From assembly GCA_964410215.1 (NCBI GenBank), contig CAYPHA010000008.1, forward strand, positions 1 to 64,000: DNA of 64,000 nt, given 5' to 3'. Below are positions 9,560-18,817 of this stretch, piece after piece. Numbering within the stretch: the stretch's first letter is position 1; each line of letters starts with the position of its first letter. The position numbers were made by a program, and so were the translations under genes. This DNA is from CAYPHA01 sp964410215 (GTDB lineage: Bacteria; Calditrichota; Calditrichia; Calditrichales; CAYPHA01). The notes below the pieces were generated by a model. That model had not been told where the DNA came from. It saw only the letters and a list, made by a program, of their open reading frames with translations, and did no database searches.

Positions 9560-10663
9560 TCAGTCATACGACCGATTGGGATTCCTACATTCAAACTTCA
9601 CATCCGCACCAATAGTTTCCACGGATTTCACATTTAAAGAAACGTCTCCGTTCAGAGACACACTGCCGAGCCCCCGGCCGAACAGAACCGGATGCTGAAG
9701 GATAATCACGTCATCATATAGATCCTGACTTAAAAACTGTGAAAATAATTCCTGCCCGCCTTCAATAAAAAGGGAATTGATTCGGCGTTTTCCCAATTCC
9801 AGCAGAATGGTATCCGGATCGATACGGTCATCGCTGTCGCCTTCCAACTGAATCCACGAAATCGTTTCACTCCCTTCGGGATGGACCATCTTAGTCGATG
9901 GATTCCTTGAGGTAATAAGCCATGTCGGCGCCTGGTGATCGGTAAAAACCCGGGCCTGCGCAGGCGCACGCATCCGGCCATCCAGCACGATCCGCACCGG
10001 GTTGCGTCCTTCTGTCAGCCGCACGGTCAACTCCGGATCGTCCGCACGTACCGTGCCGGCTCCGACCATAACAGCATCATATACAGACCGCCTGGCATGA
10101 ACGTACCGCTGTGACTCTTCTCCCGTTATCCAGGTCTGCCGTCCCCGTTCCAGACTGATCCGGCCATCCATGGACTGCGCGATTTTCAGCGTCACCCAGG
10201 GCCGGCCCGTCCGTACATGTTTGAAATAGAAGCGATTCAGCTCTCTTCCCTGCCCTGCCAGCACACCATCACACACCTCGATACCGGCTGCGCGCAGTTG
10301 CTCCAGCCCTTTACCTGAAACCGCCGGATTCGGGTCTGTATTGGCGATCACAACCCGCCCTATTCTATGGTTGATAATGAGGGGTGTACAAGGCGGTGTC
10401 TGTTTACGGGTATGACAACAGGGTTCCAGGTTACAGTAAAGCGTAGCGCCTTCCACCGGCTCTGTCGCGTTATTAATGGCCTCGGCTTCGGCATGAGGCC
10501 CCCCGTACCGCCGGTGCCGGCCTTCGCCAATAACACGGTTATTTCTGACGATAACCGCTCCGACGAGTGGATTGGGGCTTACCTGGCCCCTGCCCTCCTG
10601 AGCCAGTTCCAGACATCGTGACATATATTTTTCATCAGCAGGGGTATGGACCGTATTGCGCAT
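9560..10663 (-). CDS. ribD: Riboflavin biosynthesis deaminase/reductase RibD
   Basis: RibD performs the deamination and side-chain reduction of the pyrimidine intermediate of riboflavin synthesis. Residues 1 to about 145 form the zinc deaminase domain with GGPHAEAEAI and NLEPCCHTRKQTPPC, and residues from about 146 the reductase domain beginning RPWVTLKIAQSMDGRI and containing DAVMVGAGTVRADDPELTVR and SLFIEGGQELFSQFL. Length (367) is typical. It is the first gene of the rib operon. I read the 256 bases upstream for an FMN riboswitch and found none of its conserved boxes, so this operon looks uncontrolled by FMN at that level. Confidence 0.97.
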   Translation of the reverse strand: MRNTVHTPADEKYMSRCLELAQEGRGQVSPNPLVGAVIVRNNRVIGEGRHRRYGGPHAEAEAINNATEPVEGATLYCNLEPCCHTRKQTPPCTPLIINHRIGRVVIANTDPNPAVSGKGLEQLRAAGIEVCDGVLAGQGRELNRFYFKHVRTGRPWVTLKIAQSMDGRISLERGRQTWITGEESQRYVHARRSVYDAVMVGAGTVRADDPELTVRLTEGRNPVRIVLDGRMRAPAQARVFTDHQAPTWLITSRNPSTKMVHPEGSETISWIQLEGDSDDRIDPDTILLELGKRRINSLFIEGGQELFSQFLSQDLYDDVIILQHPVLFGRGLGSVSLNGDVSLNVKSVETIGADVKFECRNPNRSYD

Positions 10664-10919
10664 CCGAGAATTATTACCTTAATTATGACTGCGCTAAATT
10701 AACACGAATTGCCGTAAAGGGAAAGGTCTATTTACAGAACAACCTTTTTTATCCGGGCTGAATTATCAAACCACTGAGGCTCCAGGGCACAAAGTTGTAT
10801 TCAGATTCGGCAGGAGATCAAGTATACTAAAATGTATATTTACAGGCTGTTTTGAAAAGCCTTAAATATAACTTAAATATTATTAGTGACTTAGTGGTAA
10901 ATATGCCTAAAGTAACAGA

Positions 10920-11573
10920 TCAGCCATTTTGATAGGTCTGACGGGGAAGGTCAAAAACGATGGATAGAAAATTACTGAGTAAAAAACCGGTGACACCCCA
11001 GATGGTGTCGTCCCCGTACCGGTAATAATGTATCTGCCAGGTGGTATTATTGATATCGCGCTGTTGTATTGAAAAATCATCATCACGCAGCAGGTGGGAA
11101 AAGGGCACTTCGATCAGACGATCGATTTCACCGTCATTGACCCTGTAAGCGTAAGGATAGTCAAACATGCCCACAAAAGGCGTAACCATGTAATGTGTAT
11201 TTGTAAGGAAACGGTCCGTTTGCCCGAGCATTTTGACATCCGTCTGAAGGATTCCGACCTCCTCCTCCGTTTCACGCAGGGCTGTTTCCTTCAGGTCCGC
11301 ATCCGTGTCGTCTCTGCGCCCGCCCGGGAAGGATATCTGTCCTTTATGGTGTTCGACCAGGTCCGTCCGTTTCGTAAACAGGATATGCGCTTCCTCATTT
11401 TTAAAAAAAACGGGAATTAATACGGCGGCATCCACACCTTTAACGGTTTTATAGGCGAAGGTCCTGGTTTGATGTTCGGATAACTTTTGTGCCAGGTGTG
11501 TTTCCAGCTCCCGCGGAGAACGGCACAGTTCAAACAGATCCGGAGAAACCACGGTTTCACTTTTTATATTCAT
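10920..11573 (-). CDS. Nudix hydrolase, CoA pyrophosphatase (NudL) type
   Basis: The 217-residue protein carries the CoA-pyrophosphatase signature upstream of and overlapping the Nudix box: LFTKRTDLVEHHKGQISFPG followed by GGRRDDTDADLKETALRETE and EEVG. In this family the enzyme cleaves coenzyme A to 3',5'-ADP and phosphopantetheine, a housekeeping activity in the cytoplasm. The C-terminal half contains YMVTPFVGMF and a Glu/Val/Pro motif EVPFSHLL as in NudL/UPF0035 proteins. Its start lies inside the last codons of the response-regulator gene (17-base overlap), indicating cotranscription. Substrate preference is from family similarity only. Confidence 0.9.
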   Translation of the reverse strand: MNIKSETVVSPDLFELCRSPRELETHLAQKLSEHQTRTFAYKTVKGVDAAVLIPVFFKNEEAHILFTKRTDLVEHHKGQISFPGGRRDDTDADLKETALRETEEEVGILQTDVKMLGQTDRFLTNTHYMVTPFVGMFDYPYAYRVNDGEIDRLIEVPFSHLLRDDDFSIQQRDINNTTWQIHYYRYGDDTIWGVTGFLLSNFLSIVFDLPRQTYQNG

Positions 11574-12924
11574 GCTCTTCTATGTTATATTCTTCAATTT
11601 TATTGTACAGTGACCGTCTGCTCAGCCCAAGCAATCCGGCAGTCTTGAGCTTGTTGCCCCGGGCCATTATCAGTGTTTCAATGATCGTTGCCCTTTCGAT
11701 ATCCGGAAGTGATGTTCCGGCCGGAAAACGGATTTCTTTACCCGTTGATCCGCTTTTAAGCATCATCAGAGGCAGATCCTTTTTACGGATTGTATCCTTC
11801 GCTTCGATCATCGAACGCAGTACAACATTTCTGAGTTCCCTGATATTTCCCGGCCACGGATAATTAAGGAAAACCTGTTCGGCTTCCTCACTGAAATCTT
11901 TGACGTTACGATTATATTCGGCATTAAATTTTTGCAGGTAATACCGGGCGATCAGCATAATATCATCGTTGCGTTCCCTGAGGGGCGGCAGATCTATATT
12001 ATACACATTCAGGCGGTAATACAGGTCTTCCCTGAATTTCCGGGCGGAAATGAGATCATGCAAATTCATGTTGGTGGCTGCAATGATACGGACATCGACT
12101 GGTATCTCACCACTACCGCCGACCCGTGTGATGAGCCCCGACTCCAGGACGCGCAGAAGTGCGATCTGAACCGGTTCGCTCATGGAGCTGATTTCATCGA
12201 GAAACAGCGTTCCGCCGTCGGCTTCTTCAAATTTGCCTTTTTTCCGTTCCAGGGCACCTGTGAAAGAACCTTTTTCATGGCCAAACAATTCGGAAAGAAT
12301 CAGGTCACGTGTAATAGCGCCGGTATTGACAGGGACAAAAGGTTTACCGGCCCGTTTTGAGGATTTATGGATCGCCTGGGCGAACAGTTCTTTACCGGTA
12401 CCGCTATCACCGGAGATCAGGACCGGAACATCGATATCCGATATGTCCTGCACTCTTTTCAAAACCTGTTTCAGCGGACGTGATTTACCGACGATATCAC
12501 CGAAATGGAGGTATCCTCCCGGTACAGCGGGTGATCCGTCTTTACGAAGCAGTCTGCCCGAATTTTCCACGGCTCTGGCTACAATCGATTTAAACGTATC
12601 GGTATTAAAAGGTTTTTCAATATAATCCAGCGCGCCGAGGTGCATGGCCTGGACCGCGCTTTTAACGGAACTGTGCGCGGTAACCATAATGCATTTCAGG
12701 AGCGGATCATAGTCATTGATCATTTTAATGAGTTGAATACCGTCGATCTCCTGCATCCTGTAGTCGGTGATGACCAGATCATAGGCGGTATTTTTAATCA
12801 TCTGCATCGCGGTACGGGCATCAGCCGCCCCGTCAACACGGTACCCCGTTTCCTGCAGCATCAGGATCATACCCTGGCGATGTCCATCGTCATCGTCTAT
12901 TATCAGTATACGGTATGTGATCAT
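11557..12924 (-). CDS. Sigma-54-dependent response regulator (NtrC family)
   Basis: This 455-residue transcription activator contains a receiver domain (residues 1-120; phospho-acceptor Asp in VITDYRMQEIDG), an AAA+ sigma-54 activation domain with Walker A GDSGTGKE, the GSFTGA sigma-54 contact loop and Walker B GGTLFLDEIS, then a C-terminal Fis-type helix-turn-helix (ETLIMARGNKLKTAGLLGL SRRSLYNKI). The frame opens at 12951, but ATG at 12924 has a GGA ribosome-binding site and gives the usual receiver start MITYRILIIDDD. No histidine kinase is adjacent, so it is an orphan here. Lying between a small unknown gene and the Nudix gene, its targets cannot be read from context. Confidence 0.95.
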   Translation of the reverse strand: MITYRILIIDDDDGHRQGMILMLQETGYRVDGAADARTAMQMIKNTAYDLVITDYRMQEIDGIQLIKMINDYDPLLKCIMVTAHSSVKSAVQAMHLGALDYIEKPFNTDTFKSIVARAVENSGRLLRKDGSPAVPGGYLHFGDIVGKSRPLKQVLKRVQDISDIDVPVLISGDSGTGKELFAQAIHKSSKRAGKPFVPVNTGAITRDLILSELFGHEKGSFTGALERKKGKFEEADGGTLFLDEISSMSEPVQIALLRVLESGLITRVGGSGEIPVDVRIIAATNMNLHDLISARKFREDLYYRLNVYNIDLPPLRERNDDIMLIARYYLQKFNAEYNRNVKDFSEEAEQVFLNYPWPGNIRELRNVVLRSMIEAKDTIRKKDLPLMMLKSGSTGKEIRFPAGTSLPDIERATIIETLIMARGNKLKTAGLLGLSRRSLYNKIEEYNIEEHEYKK

Positions 12925-13008
12925 TCTATGTCCAGTAAATTTCCCGTTCATTTGAAGATTCGGATGCTTTTGGGTTACCTGTAGAAAATATGTGGTCTAA
13001 CGCGTTAT

Positions 13009-13284
13009 TCAACGGTTCAGGTACTGATTAATTTTATCAATCAGTTTTTGTTCCGGTTCAAGGACAAAGGTTCCAGGACTGAAATGACTGCGCTGGCTTT
13101 CATCCGCCCAGATCAGGATGACTTCCAGTTCATATTCTTCAAAGGCAAGCGGTGTGAAGCCGCCGCCTTTTTTTATTTTTTTAAGAAGTTCATCCTCTTC
13201 CGGAAGCGGAATGCCGTGCCGGTGAAGCGCGCTTTCGGCCCAGCCGCTGATGATATTTAATTCTGATGGCAATAACCGCAACAT
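13009..13284 (-). CDS. Small hypothetical protein, 91 aa
   Basis: I do not recognise this protein. It is short, soluble and without signal peptide, with an N-terminal amphipathic helix (LNIISGWAESALHRHGI), a Gly/Phe turn (KKGGGFTPLAFEEYELEVIL) and a C-terminal helix. It lies 15 bases after the methyltransferase gene on the same strand and about 84 bases before the response-regulator gene, so it is probably part of the lpxB transcript. Support comes from the open frame and tight spacing. Confidence 0.65.
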   Translation of the reverse strand: MLRLLPSELNIISGWAESALHRHGIPLPEEDELLKKIKKGGGFTPLAFEEYELEVILIWADESQRSHFSPGTFVLEPEQKLIDKINQYLNR

Positions 13285-13299
13285 GTACGTATCACCTGA

Positions 13300-13962
13300 T
13301 TATTTTATCCGTTTTTTAAAATAGCAGATATTGACCACTATATCGTGTCCATCCTGGTGTACTGTTTCCCTGTCACACTCGAAAAAATAACCCCGGTTGA
13401 CGGCCAATTCAAAAAAATCTTTAGCAATCGGCCGGTTCGGTTCCGCAATAAGCGCATATCCACCGGGTTCCAGTATGCGTTCAAACAGATCCAGCAAAAC
13501 AATGAAAAAACGCTTTTCATACAACACATCGGAAGCGACAATCCGTTCAAAACGTCCACTTTCTCCGGGAGAACGCCAGTCCATGAGACGGTGCACAGGG
13601 GGCGGCAGTCCATTTAGCCTGAAATTTCGCACCATCATTTCCAGGGCAGGCATTTCGTAATCGGTTACCAGTAATGCCGAGGGTTCCGCATAGTACAGAC
13701 AAATGGTTGTCAGCCCAAGCCCGCATCCCAGTTCCAGTACACGTTTGCCCCGAACCGTTTCCTCGTGCCGGCGCAAGTACCTGCACAGGCCTATGGACGC
13801 CGGCCATAATTCAGCCCAGTAAGGCAAGCGTTCATCACGATTAAACGCTTCATCGGTGACCTGATCCACGAGGTCATCCAGATTGGTTACGCGCTCAATC
13901 AGGAGTGTCAGTCCCGGGAAGCGGAAGGTCTCCGTTACCGTATTCAATTCGGAATGCGTCAT
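13300..13962 (-). CDS. Class I SAM-dependent methyltransferase (METTL/FAM86-like)
   Basis: The 220-residue protein has a Rossmann methyltransferase core: motif I VLELGCGLGLTTICL, motif II VTDYEMPALEMM, and the IVASDVLYEKRFF segment characteristic of the METTL21/FAM86 group of protein (lysine/histidine) N-methyltransferases. The N-terminal LPYWAELWPASIGLCRYL is the family's cofactor-pocket W-P motif. The substrate is probably a protein but cannot be read from the sequence. It follows lpxB with a nine-base gap, suggesting cotranscription without proving a shared role. Confidence 0.85.
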   Translation of the reverse strand: MTHSELNTVTETFRFPGLTLLIERVTNLDDLVDQVTDEAFNRDERLPYWAELWPASIGLCRYLRRHEETVRGKRVLELGCGLGLTTICLYYAEPSALLVTDYEMPALEMMVRNFRLNGLPPPVHRLMDWRSPGESGRFERIVASDVLYEKRFFIVLLDLFERILEPGGYALIAEPNRPIAKDFFELAVNRGYFFECDRETVHQDGHDIVVNICYFKKRIK

Positions 13963-13971
13963 CGCGTCACC

Positions 13972-15096
13972 TTACTTATCACTATTCAGAAAAGTCCGGA
14001 TATGTCCGGCCGCCCGTTTTGAAGCACCGGGGCCACCCAGTTTTTCCCGGATTATTTTCATTGATTGCCTGATTCTGCGGTTTTCTTCCGGTGTGAGCAA
14101 TTTCTCCAGAATCGCTGCAGCCGCTTGCGGACGGAAGGCATCCTGAATCAATTCAGGAGCGACCTGCTTTTCGGCAACAATATTGATTAACCCGATATGT
14201 TTTACGTGGATCAGAAGGCGGCCCAACCAATAGGTCAGCCGGTTAACGATATAGACAACGAGTACAGGCACGCCGAAGTAGCCGGCTTCCAGAGTTGCCG
14301 TGCCGGAGGCGGCAAGCACCGCATCGAATCCGGGCAGCAGTTTGTTTAACGGTGCTTCAACGATGCGGATACGGTTTCGGGTTTGCCCGACAATACGGTC
14401 GTATATTTCCCGCGGAATGTGCCGCACCTTAACGATGACAACCTCCGCAACCTTACCTTGTCCGATGAGCATTCTGGCCGTTTCCACCATACCGGGAAGC
14501 AGGGATTGCACCTCCTGTATCCGGCTTCCGGGAAGAAGACCCAGTCTTTCTTCGCCAGGTCGTACCTTTCTGGGTGTCTCCGGTAAAAAACGAAAATGTT
14601 TATCCACCATCGGATGACCGACATATTCCGCGTGAATACCATGTTCCGCATAGAACGCTTTCTCAAAAGGAAAGAGCACGAGCATCAGATCGACATACCT
14701 GCGGATCTTTTTAACCCTTCCCTTCCCCCATGCCCAGAGTTGCGGGCTGATATAATAGATAACCGGCACGTTCAACTTCCTGAGAGACCTTGCCAGTCGA
14801 AGATTAAAACCCGGATAATCGATAAGAATCGCCGCCGCCGGTCGTTCTCTGCGCACCCAGTCCGTCAGCCGGGCATGCACTTTACGGATAAAGGGCAGAT
14901 GCCTTATTACTTCTACAATCCCGAGAAAAGCCATATCTTTATTATGGACGAGCAGTTCCATGCCCTGTGCGGCAAGTTCATCTCCACCGATACCGGTGAA
15001 CGACGTTTCCGGGTCCCCTTTTATGATTTCTTTTACCAGTTCCGCCCCGTGATGGTCCGCCGACACTTCACCGGCAATCATTAATAGTTTTTTCAT
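13972..15096 (-). CDS. lpxB: Lipid-A-disaccharide synthase
   Basis: LpxB, a GT19 glycosyltransferase at the inner membrane, joins UDP-2,3-diacylglucosamine and lipid X to make the lipid A disaccharide. The 374-residue product contains the N-terminal MIAGEVSADHHGAELV motif, FTGIGGDELAAQGMELL, ILIDYPGFNLRLA, YYISPQLWAWGKGRVKKI, LPGSRIQEVQSLLP and the ASGTATLEAGYFGVPVLVVY donor-site region. Length and motifs are complete. It is the first gene of a minus-strand run and shares a 185-base intergenic region with the divergent polyamine/PspA cluster. It shows the organism makes lipopolysaccharide or lipid A. Confidence 0.97.
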   Translation of the reverse strand: MKKLLMIAGEVSADHHGAELVKEIIKGDPETSFTGIGGDELAAQGMELLVHNKDMAFLGIVEVIRHLPFIRKVHARLTDWVRRERPAAAILIDYPGFNLRLARSLRKLNVPVIYYISPQLWAWGKGRVKKIRRYVDLMLVLFPFEKAFYAEHGIHAEYVGHPMVDKHFRFLPETPRKVRPGEERLGLLPGSRIQEVQSLLPGMVETARMLIGQGKVAEVVIVKVRHIPREIYDRIVGQTRNRIRIVEAPLNKLLPGFDAVLAASGTATLEAGYFGVPVLVVYIVNRLTYWLGRLLIHVKHIGLINIVAEKQVAPELIQDAFRPQAAAAILEKLLTPEENRRIRQSMKIIREKLGGPGASKRAAGHIRTFLNSDK

Positions 15097-15186
15097 TATT
15101 CCGTATAAAGTCCTTTTTCATCCGACTTCTAAAATTAGAACAAAATACAGCAGCAGGCAATTCTGTTTAGTGCGGATTTTCCGAAT

Positions 15187-15216
15187 TTGAATAAAACAAA
15201 ATTTTTACTGTATAAA
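15187..15216 (+). promoter_or_regulatory. Putative promoter of the polyamine/PspA cluster
   Basis: In the 185-base divergent region before the first plus-strand gene, TTGAAT at 15187-15192 and TATAAA at 15211-15216 are separated by 18 bases, a sigma-70-like arrangement placing transcription start near 15223. It is a consensus match only and the phylum's promoter rules are unknown to me. Confidence 0.35.
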
Positions 15217-15281
15217 AATCCGTTTGCATTCATAGGGATGGATTCCCTAATTTTCACAAACCGTAAACGGATAATGATTTC

Positions 15282-16973
15282 ATGACCGGTAAGCTATCCA
15301 GCCAGTTTCCCTTTTCCCTTTTTCGTCTGCGTTCCAAAGAAAGCATGGTTTTATATATCGCCATGTTTGTCATGGGTGCCTGTGGTCTGGCATACGAGTA
15401 CACGCTTAGCAAAGTCGCATCCGACATCCTGGGAAATTCCGTCCGGCAATGGGCCATTGTCATCGGGGTGATGATGTTTTTCATGGGCGTCGGCTCCGAT
15501 CTTCAAAAATACCTGTCCGACCGCAGATTATTGGATAAATTTATCTTTTTTGAAATACTTCTGGGACTCTTCGGCGCCTTCGGCCCTATCGCACTGCTCT
15601 ATACGTACGGGCTGTTTCCATCCCATTATATTTTAGTCCAATACTTCTTCATTAGTGCCATCGGGATGATCATAGGTCTGGAAATCCCGCTGATCACCCG
15701 CATCAACGTGCATTATACGCGTGCGCTCAGCGTTAACCTGGCCGGCGTGTTAAAAATGGATTATATCGGGTCACTGGCCGGGTCGCTGATCTGGATATTT
15801 GTCTTACCAAAATTTTTCATGCTGATCGATTCCGCCTTTATCCTGGGTATTTTGAATATAATGGTCGGTGGTGCGACACTTATTTTTTTCCACAAGCTGG
15901 TCGAAAGACGTCTGCTCCTGCACAGTTTTGTTCTGATAAGCCTGATAATGGTCCTTACAGGTTTTTACAAAGCAGAGGGATGGGCGGCCTATTCCGAGCA
16001 GTTCCTCTACCGTGACCGCATTGTCTATTCCCAGACGACGCCCTATCAGCATATCGTTCTGACCAAATCCCGTACCGGGTACCTCTCCTGTTATATCAAC
16101 GGGCATCTCCAGTTCAACGAGAGGGATGAACACATTTATCACGAAAACCTGGTCCATCCGGCATTTGCCCTCGCCCCGCGCCACCGGAATGTGCTGATCC
16201 TGGGAGGTGGTGACGGCCTGGCATTACGTGAAGTTCTAAAATACGGGAAGGTCCGTTCCGTAACCCTCTGCGACATCGATCCGGAGATGACGGCTCTGGC
16301 AAAAAACAATGACTTATTCAGGCAGGTCAATGCGAACAGTCTGGAAGACAGCCGCGTGACCATTTTGAAAAACCATGCACTTATACCGGCCGGAAGCGAT
16401 ACACTTCTGCTGGAAAACCAGAACCGCCTGTATCAGGATACGATGCACCCTTCCGTCGAGATTCAGGTCATCAACCTGGATGCCGCCAAATTTGTGGAGC
16501 AGTTTGCCGGAACGTATGATGTGATTATACTCGACTTTCCGGATCCCAGCACCCCGGATCTGGCTAAATTATATGCACGTAATTTTTATGAACATATCAA
16601 GCGCAGGCTTACGGGCGACGGGATTCTTGTCCAGCAGTCCACTTCTCCCTTTCATGCCAGGGAGGCCTTTCTTTGTATCGGAAGAACCATGGAAGCCGCG
16701 GATCTGACCGTTATTCCCTATCATGACAATGTACCCTCTTTCGGGGATTGGGGATGGTGGATCGGAGGCCGGGCGGCGGATTATAATGCGGAATCGCTGA
16801 AGGCGGCATTACAGCATGTTTCGGAGCTGCCTGTTCAGACACGTTATTTGACACCGGAATTGATAAAGTCGAACTTGCATTTTGGCAGGGATCAACTAAA
16901 TTCCTTATCTACAGAAATCACGACGATCGTTAACTCAAAAGTTTTTGAATTTTATTTAAACGCCTGGAATTAA
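15282..16973 (+). CDS. Membrane-anchored spermidine-synthase-like aminopropyltransferase
   Basis: The 563-residue protein joins an N-terminal block of about seven hydrophobic segments (residues 20-240, MFS/SLC-like arrangement with ACGLAYEYTLSKVASD) to a C-terminal polyamine aminopropyltransferase domain. The latter shows DEHIYHENLVHPAFAL, the SAM-site GGGDGLALREVLKYG, the acidic LCDIDPEM and the catalytic-loop ILDFPDPSTPDLAKLY. Family members transfer an aminopropyl group from decarboxylated SAM to an amine; speD, which makes that donor, lies at the end of the same cluster. The acceptor may differ from putrescine because the enzyme is tied to the membrane. It is followed 27 bases later by a lipoprotein gene. 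I kept the first ATG; an ATG 21 codons in is possible. Confidence 0.9.
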   Translation: MTGKLSSQFPFSLFRLRSKESMVLYIAMFVMGACGLAYEYTLSKVASDILGNSVRQWAIVIGVMMFFMGVGSDLQKYLSDRRLLDKFIFFEILLGLFGAFGPIALLYTYGLFPSHYILVQYFFISAIGMIIGLEIPLITRINVHYTRALSVNLAGVLKMDYIGSLAGSLIWIFVLPKFFMLIDSAFILGILNIMVGGATLIFFHKLVERRLLLHSFVLISLIMVLTGFYKAEGWAAYSEQFLYRDRIVYSQTTPYQHIVLTKSRTGYLSCYINGHLQFNERDEHIYHENLVHPAFALAPRHRNVLILGGGDGLALREVLKYGKVRSVTLCDIDPEMTALAKNNDLFRQVNANSLEDSRVTILKNHALIPAGSDTLLLENQNRLYQDTMHPSVEIQVINLDAAKFVEQFAGTYDVIILDFPDPSTPDLAKLYARNFYEHIKRRLTGDGILVQQSTSPFHAREAFLCIGRTMEAADLTVIPYHDNVPSFGDWGWWIGGRAADYNAESLKAALQHVSELPVQTRYLTPELIKSNLHFGRDQLNSLSTEITTIVNSKVFEFYLNAWN

Positions 16974-17006
16974 CCAACACTTTTACCACATTACGCGGAG
17001 GTGAAC

Positions 17007-17864
17007 GTGAGTGAAAAAGTATTTAAATACCTGGCTGCTCTTTTAGGTATCATTGTACTCTGGTCTTTTTGTTCCGAACCAAAACGTACGGATGATGCTG
17101 CCTATGATGTCAGTGTACAAACCATCGTTCCTGCCAGTGACGGACTGAACCTGAAGGCCGTAGGAGAATTATTGAAGAAGTCCGAGGACGGCCCCACTTT
17201 CGAAAAGCTTTTAAATGCTAAAAGCGAAGGTGTCAACAACCTGGATCTGAATGAGGATGGAGAGGTTGACTACATATCGGTGACGGAGTATGGTAAGGAA
17301 CAGGTAAAGGGTTTTTCCCTGACCGTCGAAACAGCGCCCAATGAAGTCCAGGAAGTGGCAACCATCGAAATAGAAAAGGCAACGGATCAGAATGCCAAGA
17401 TGCAGATTCACGGTAATGAGCAGATTTACGGCCGCAACCATTATTACCATTCATCATTCGGTTTGACCGATTTTCTGATTATGAGCTGGCTGTTCAGTTC
17501 GCGTCCTTTCTACAGTTCACCCTGGCATTACGGAAATTATCCCGGCTATTACGCCCCGTACAGTACGGTTCCCCATACGAACTACCGGACAAACATGAGT
17601 AACCGTACCCGGAACGCATCCTATTCAGCCAGTAACCGGCGAACGGTCCGTTCTGCGGTCACTTCGCCGAACAGCGGAAAAACGGCCTCGAATATCAAGG
17701 CACCGCTGAAGAATCCGACGGCTTCGCAAAAAAGCTTCCAGACCAGGAACCCATCCAAACAGGTCCGTTCGGGCGGTTTTGGCCGCAGTTCATCCCCGTC
17801 CAGGGCTTCATCAGTGCGACGTTCCTCTACCAACAGAAGCGGCGGATCATTCAGAGGCAAATAA
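17007..17864 (+). CDS. R/S/G-rich putative lipoprotein of the PspA/DUF350 cluster
   Basis: GTG at 17007 is preferred because GGAGG ends five bases upstream; a GTG two codons earlier would sit on the ribosome-binding site. The 285-residue product has a signal segment KYLAALLGIIVLWSFC with a lipobox-like cysteine, then a globular part with an EF-hand-like LDLNEDGEVDYISVTEYG. A Tyr/Ser/Pro-rich stretch (around residues 150-200) follows, and the last 80 residues are dominated by Arg, Ser, Gly and Asn, ending SGGSFRGK. Comparable low-complexity lipoproteins accompany DUF350 genes elsewhere (YjfM in E. coli occupies that place), but I see no firm homology. Likely an envelope-facing component of the cluster. 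Confidence 0.75.
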   Translation: MSEKVFKYLAALLGIIVLWSFCSEPKRTDDAAYDVSVQTIVPASDGLNLKAVGELLKKSEDGPTFEKLLNAKSEGVNNLDLNEDGEVDYISVTEYGKEQVKGFSLTVETAPNEVQEVATIEIEKATDQNAKMQIHGNEQIYGRNHYYHSSFGLTDFLIMSWLFSSRPFYSSPWHYGNYPGYYAPYSTVPHTNYRTNMSNRTRNASYSASNRRTVRSAVTSPNSGKTASNIKAPLKNPTASQKSFQTRNPSKQVRSGGFGRSSSPSRASSVRRSSTNRSGGSFRGK

Positions 17865-17902
17865 TCGGGGACGCAAATAAATAAAAATGTGGAGAATCCG
17901 GA

Positions 17903-18808
17903 ATGAATACATTAGTTGAAAACTTATTTAACACCGAACAGATTTATTTCCTCCTTCAATTCGAGGGAGCGGCCTACCTGTTCACGGTGCTGGTTATTCT
18001 GGTCCTTGCAAAGCTGGTTCACGACTGGTTCACACCTTATAAACTCGGACAGGAACTTACAGAACATGATAATAAGGCAATCGCGGTCTCTTTCTCAGGA
18101 TATATTTTTGGTGTGGGCATCATTCTCATCGGTATTTTCAATACACCCACGTCTGTAGAAGGCGGTATCGATTCCAGGGTAGACCTTTACAGGGATCTGC
18201 TGGACACATTTATCTGGGGTATAATCGGTGTATTGCTGCTTCATGTGGCTCGTTTTGTCAATGACAAGATCCTGCTTTCCAAATTTGACAATGTCAAGGA
18301 ACTCGTTACGGATCGAAATATCGGCACCGGGGCCGCCATGTGGGGCAGTTATGTCGGTTCCGCTCTGATCATACATGCCGCCATAACCGGCGAGAGCACT
18401 TCATTTTTATCCGGCCTGATCAGTACGCTTGTTTATTTCATTCTCGGTCAAATCGGCTTCATTCTTTTCGGTTGGATTTACCAGGTCGTCAGCCGGTATG
18501 ATCTTCACGCCGAAATCGAAAAGGATAATATTTCAGCCGGTGTGGCATTCGGATTGAGTCTGACCGCCATCGCCATACTGCTTTCCGGTTACATTCTTCG
18601 TTATGACTCCCTGATCGGGTTTATACTCTGGTTCATAATGAGTCTCTTTTTCCTCATTATCAGCCGTTATATCGTGGACAAACTGATCCTGCCAGGCGCC
18701 CTGCTGGATGAGGAAATAAGCAGAGATCAAAACTGGGGAGCCGCGCTCGTCGAAGGCGGTGTTGCCCTCGCAATAGCCTTCCTGCTTGTTCCTGCGTTTC
18801 TGAATTGA
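17903..18808 (+). CDS. Tandem DUF350 (YjfL-like) membrane protein
   Basis: The 301-residue product has about eight hydrophobic helices arranged as two copies of a four-helix unit (residues roughly 20-150 and 160-300). Each copy carries the DUF350 pattern of a first helix, an acidic DLHAEIEKDNISAGVAFG-type loop (in copy one LTEHDNKAIAVSFSGY), then G-rich helices. DUF350 proteins such as E. coli YjfL are usually single units of about 130 residues, so this is a duplicated and fused form. Function is unknown; in E. coli yjfL lies in the yjfIJKLMC cluster with a PspA homologue. It is preceded by an A/G-rich ribosome-binding site and followed nine bases later by the next gene. Confidence 0.88.
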   Translation: MNTLVENLFNTEQIYFLLQFEGAAYLFTVLVILVLAKLVHDWFTPYKLGQELTEHDNKAIAVSFSGYIFGVGIILIGIFNTPTSVEGGIDSRVDLYRDLLDTFIWGIIGVLLLHVARFVNDKILLSKFDNVKELVTDRNIGTGAAMWGSYVGSALIIHAAITGESTSFLSGLISTLVYFILGQIGFILFGWIYQVVSRYDLHAEIEKDNISAGVAFGLSLTAIAILLSGYILRYDSLIGFILWFIMSLFFLIISRYIVDKLILPGALLDEEISRDQNWGAALVEGGVALAIAFLLVPAFLN

Positions 18809-18817
18809 GGAGCGGTT

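Noticed and set aside
10664..10919. Possible FMN riboswitch upstream of the rib operon
   Set aside because: None of the conserved FMN aptamer boxes is readable on the minus strand, although the position would suit one.
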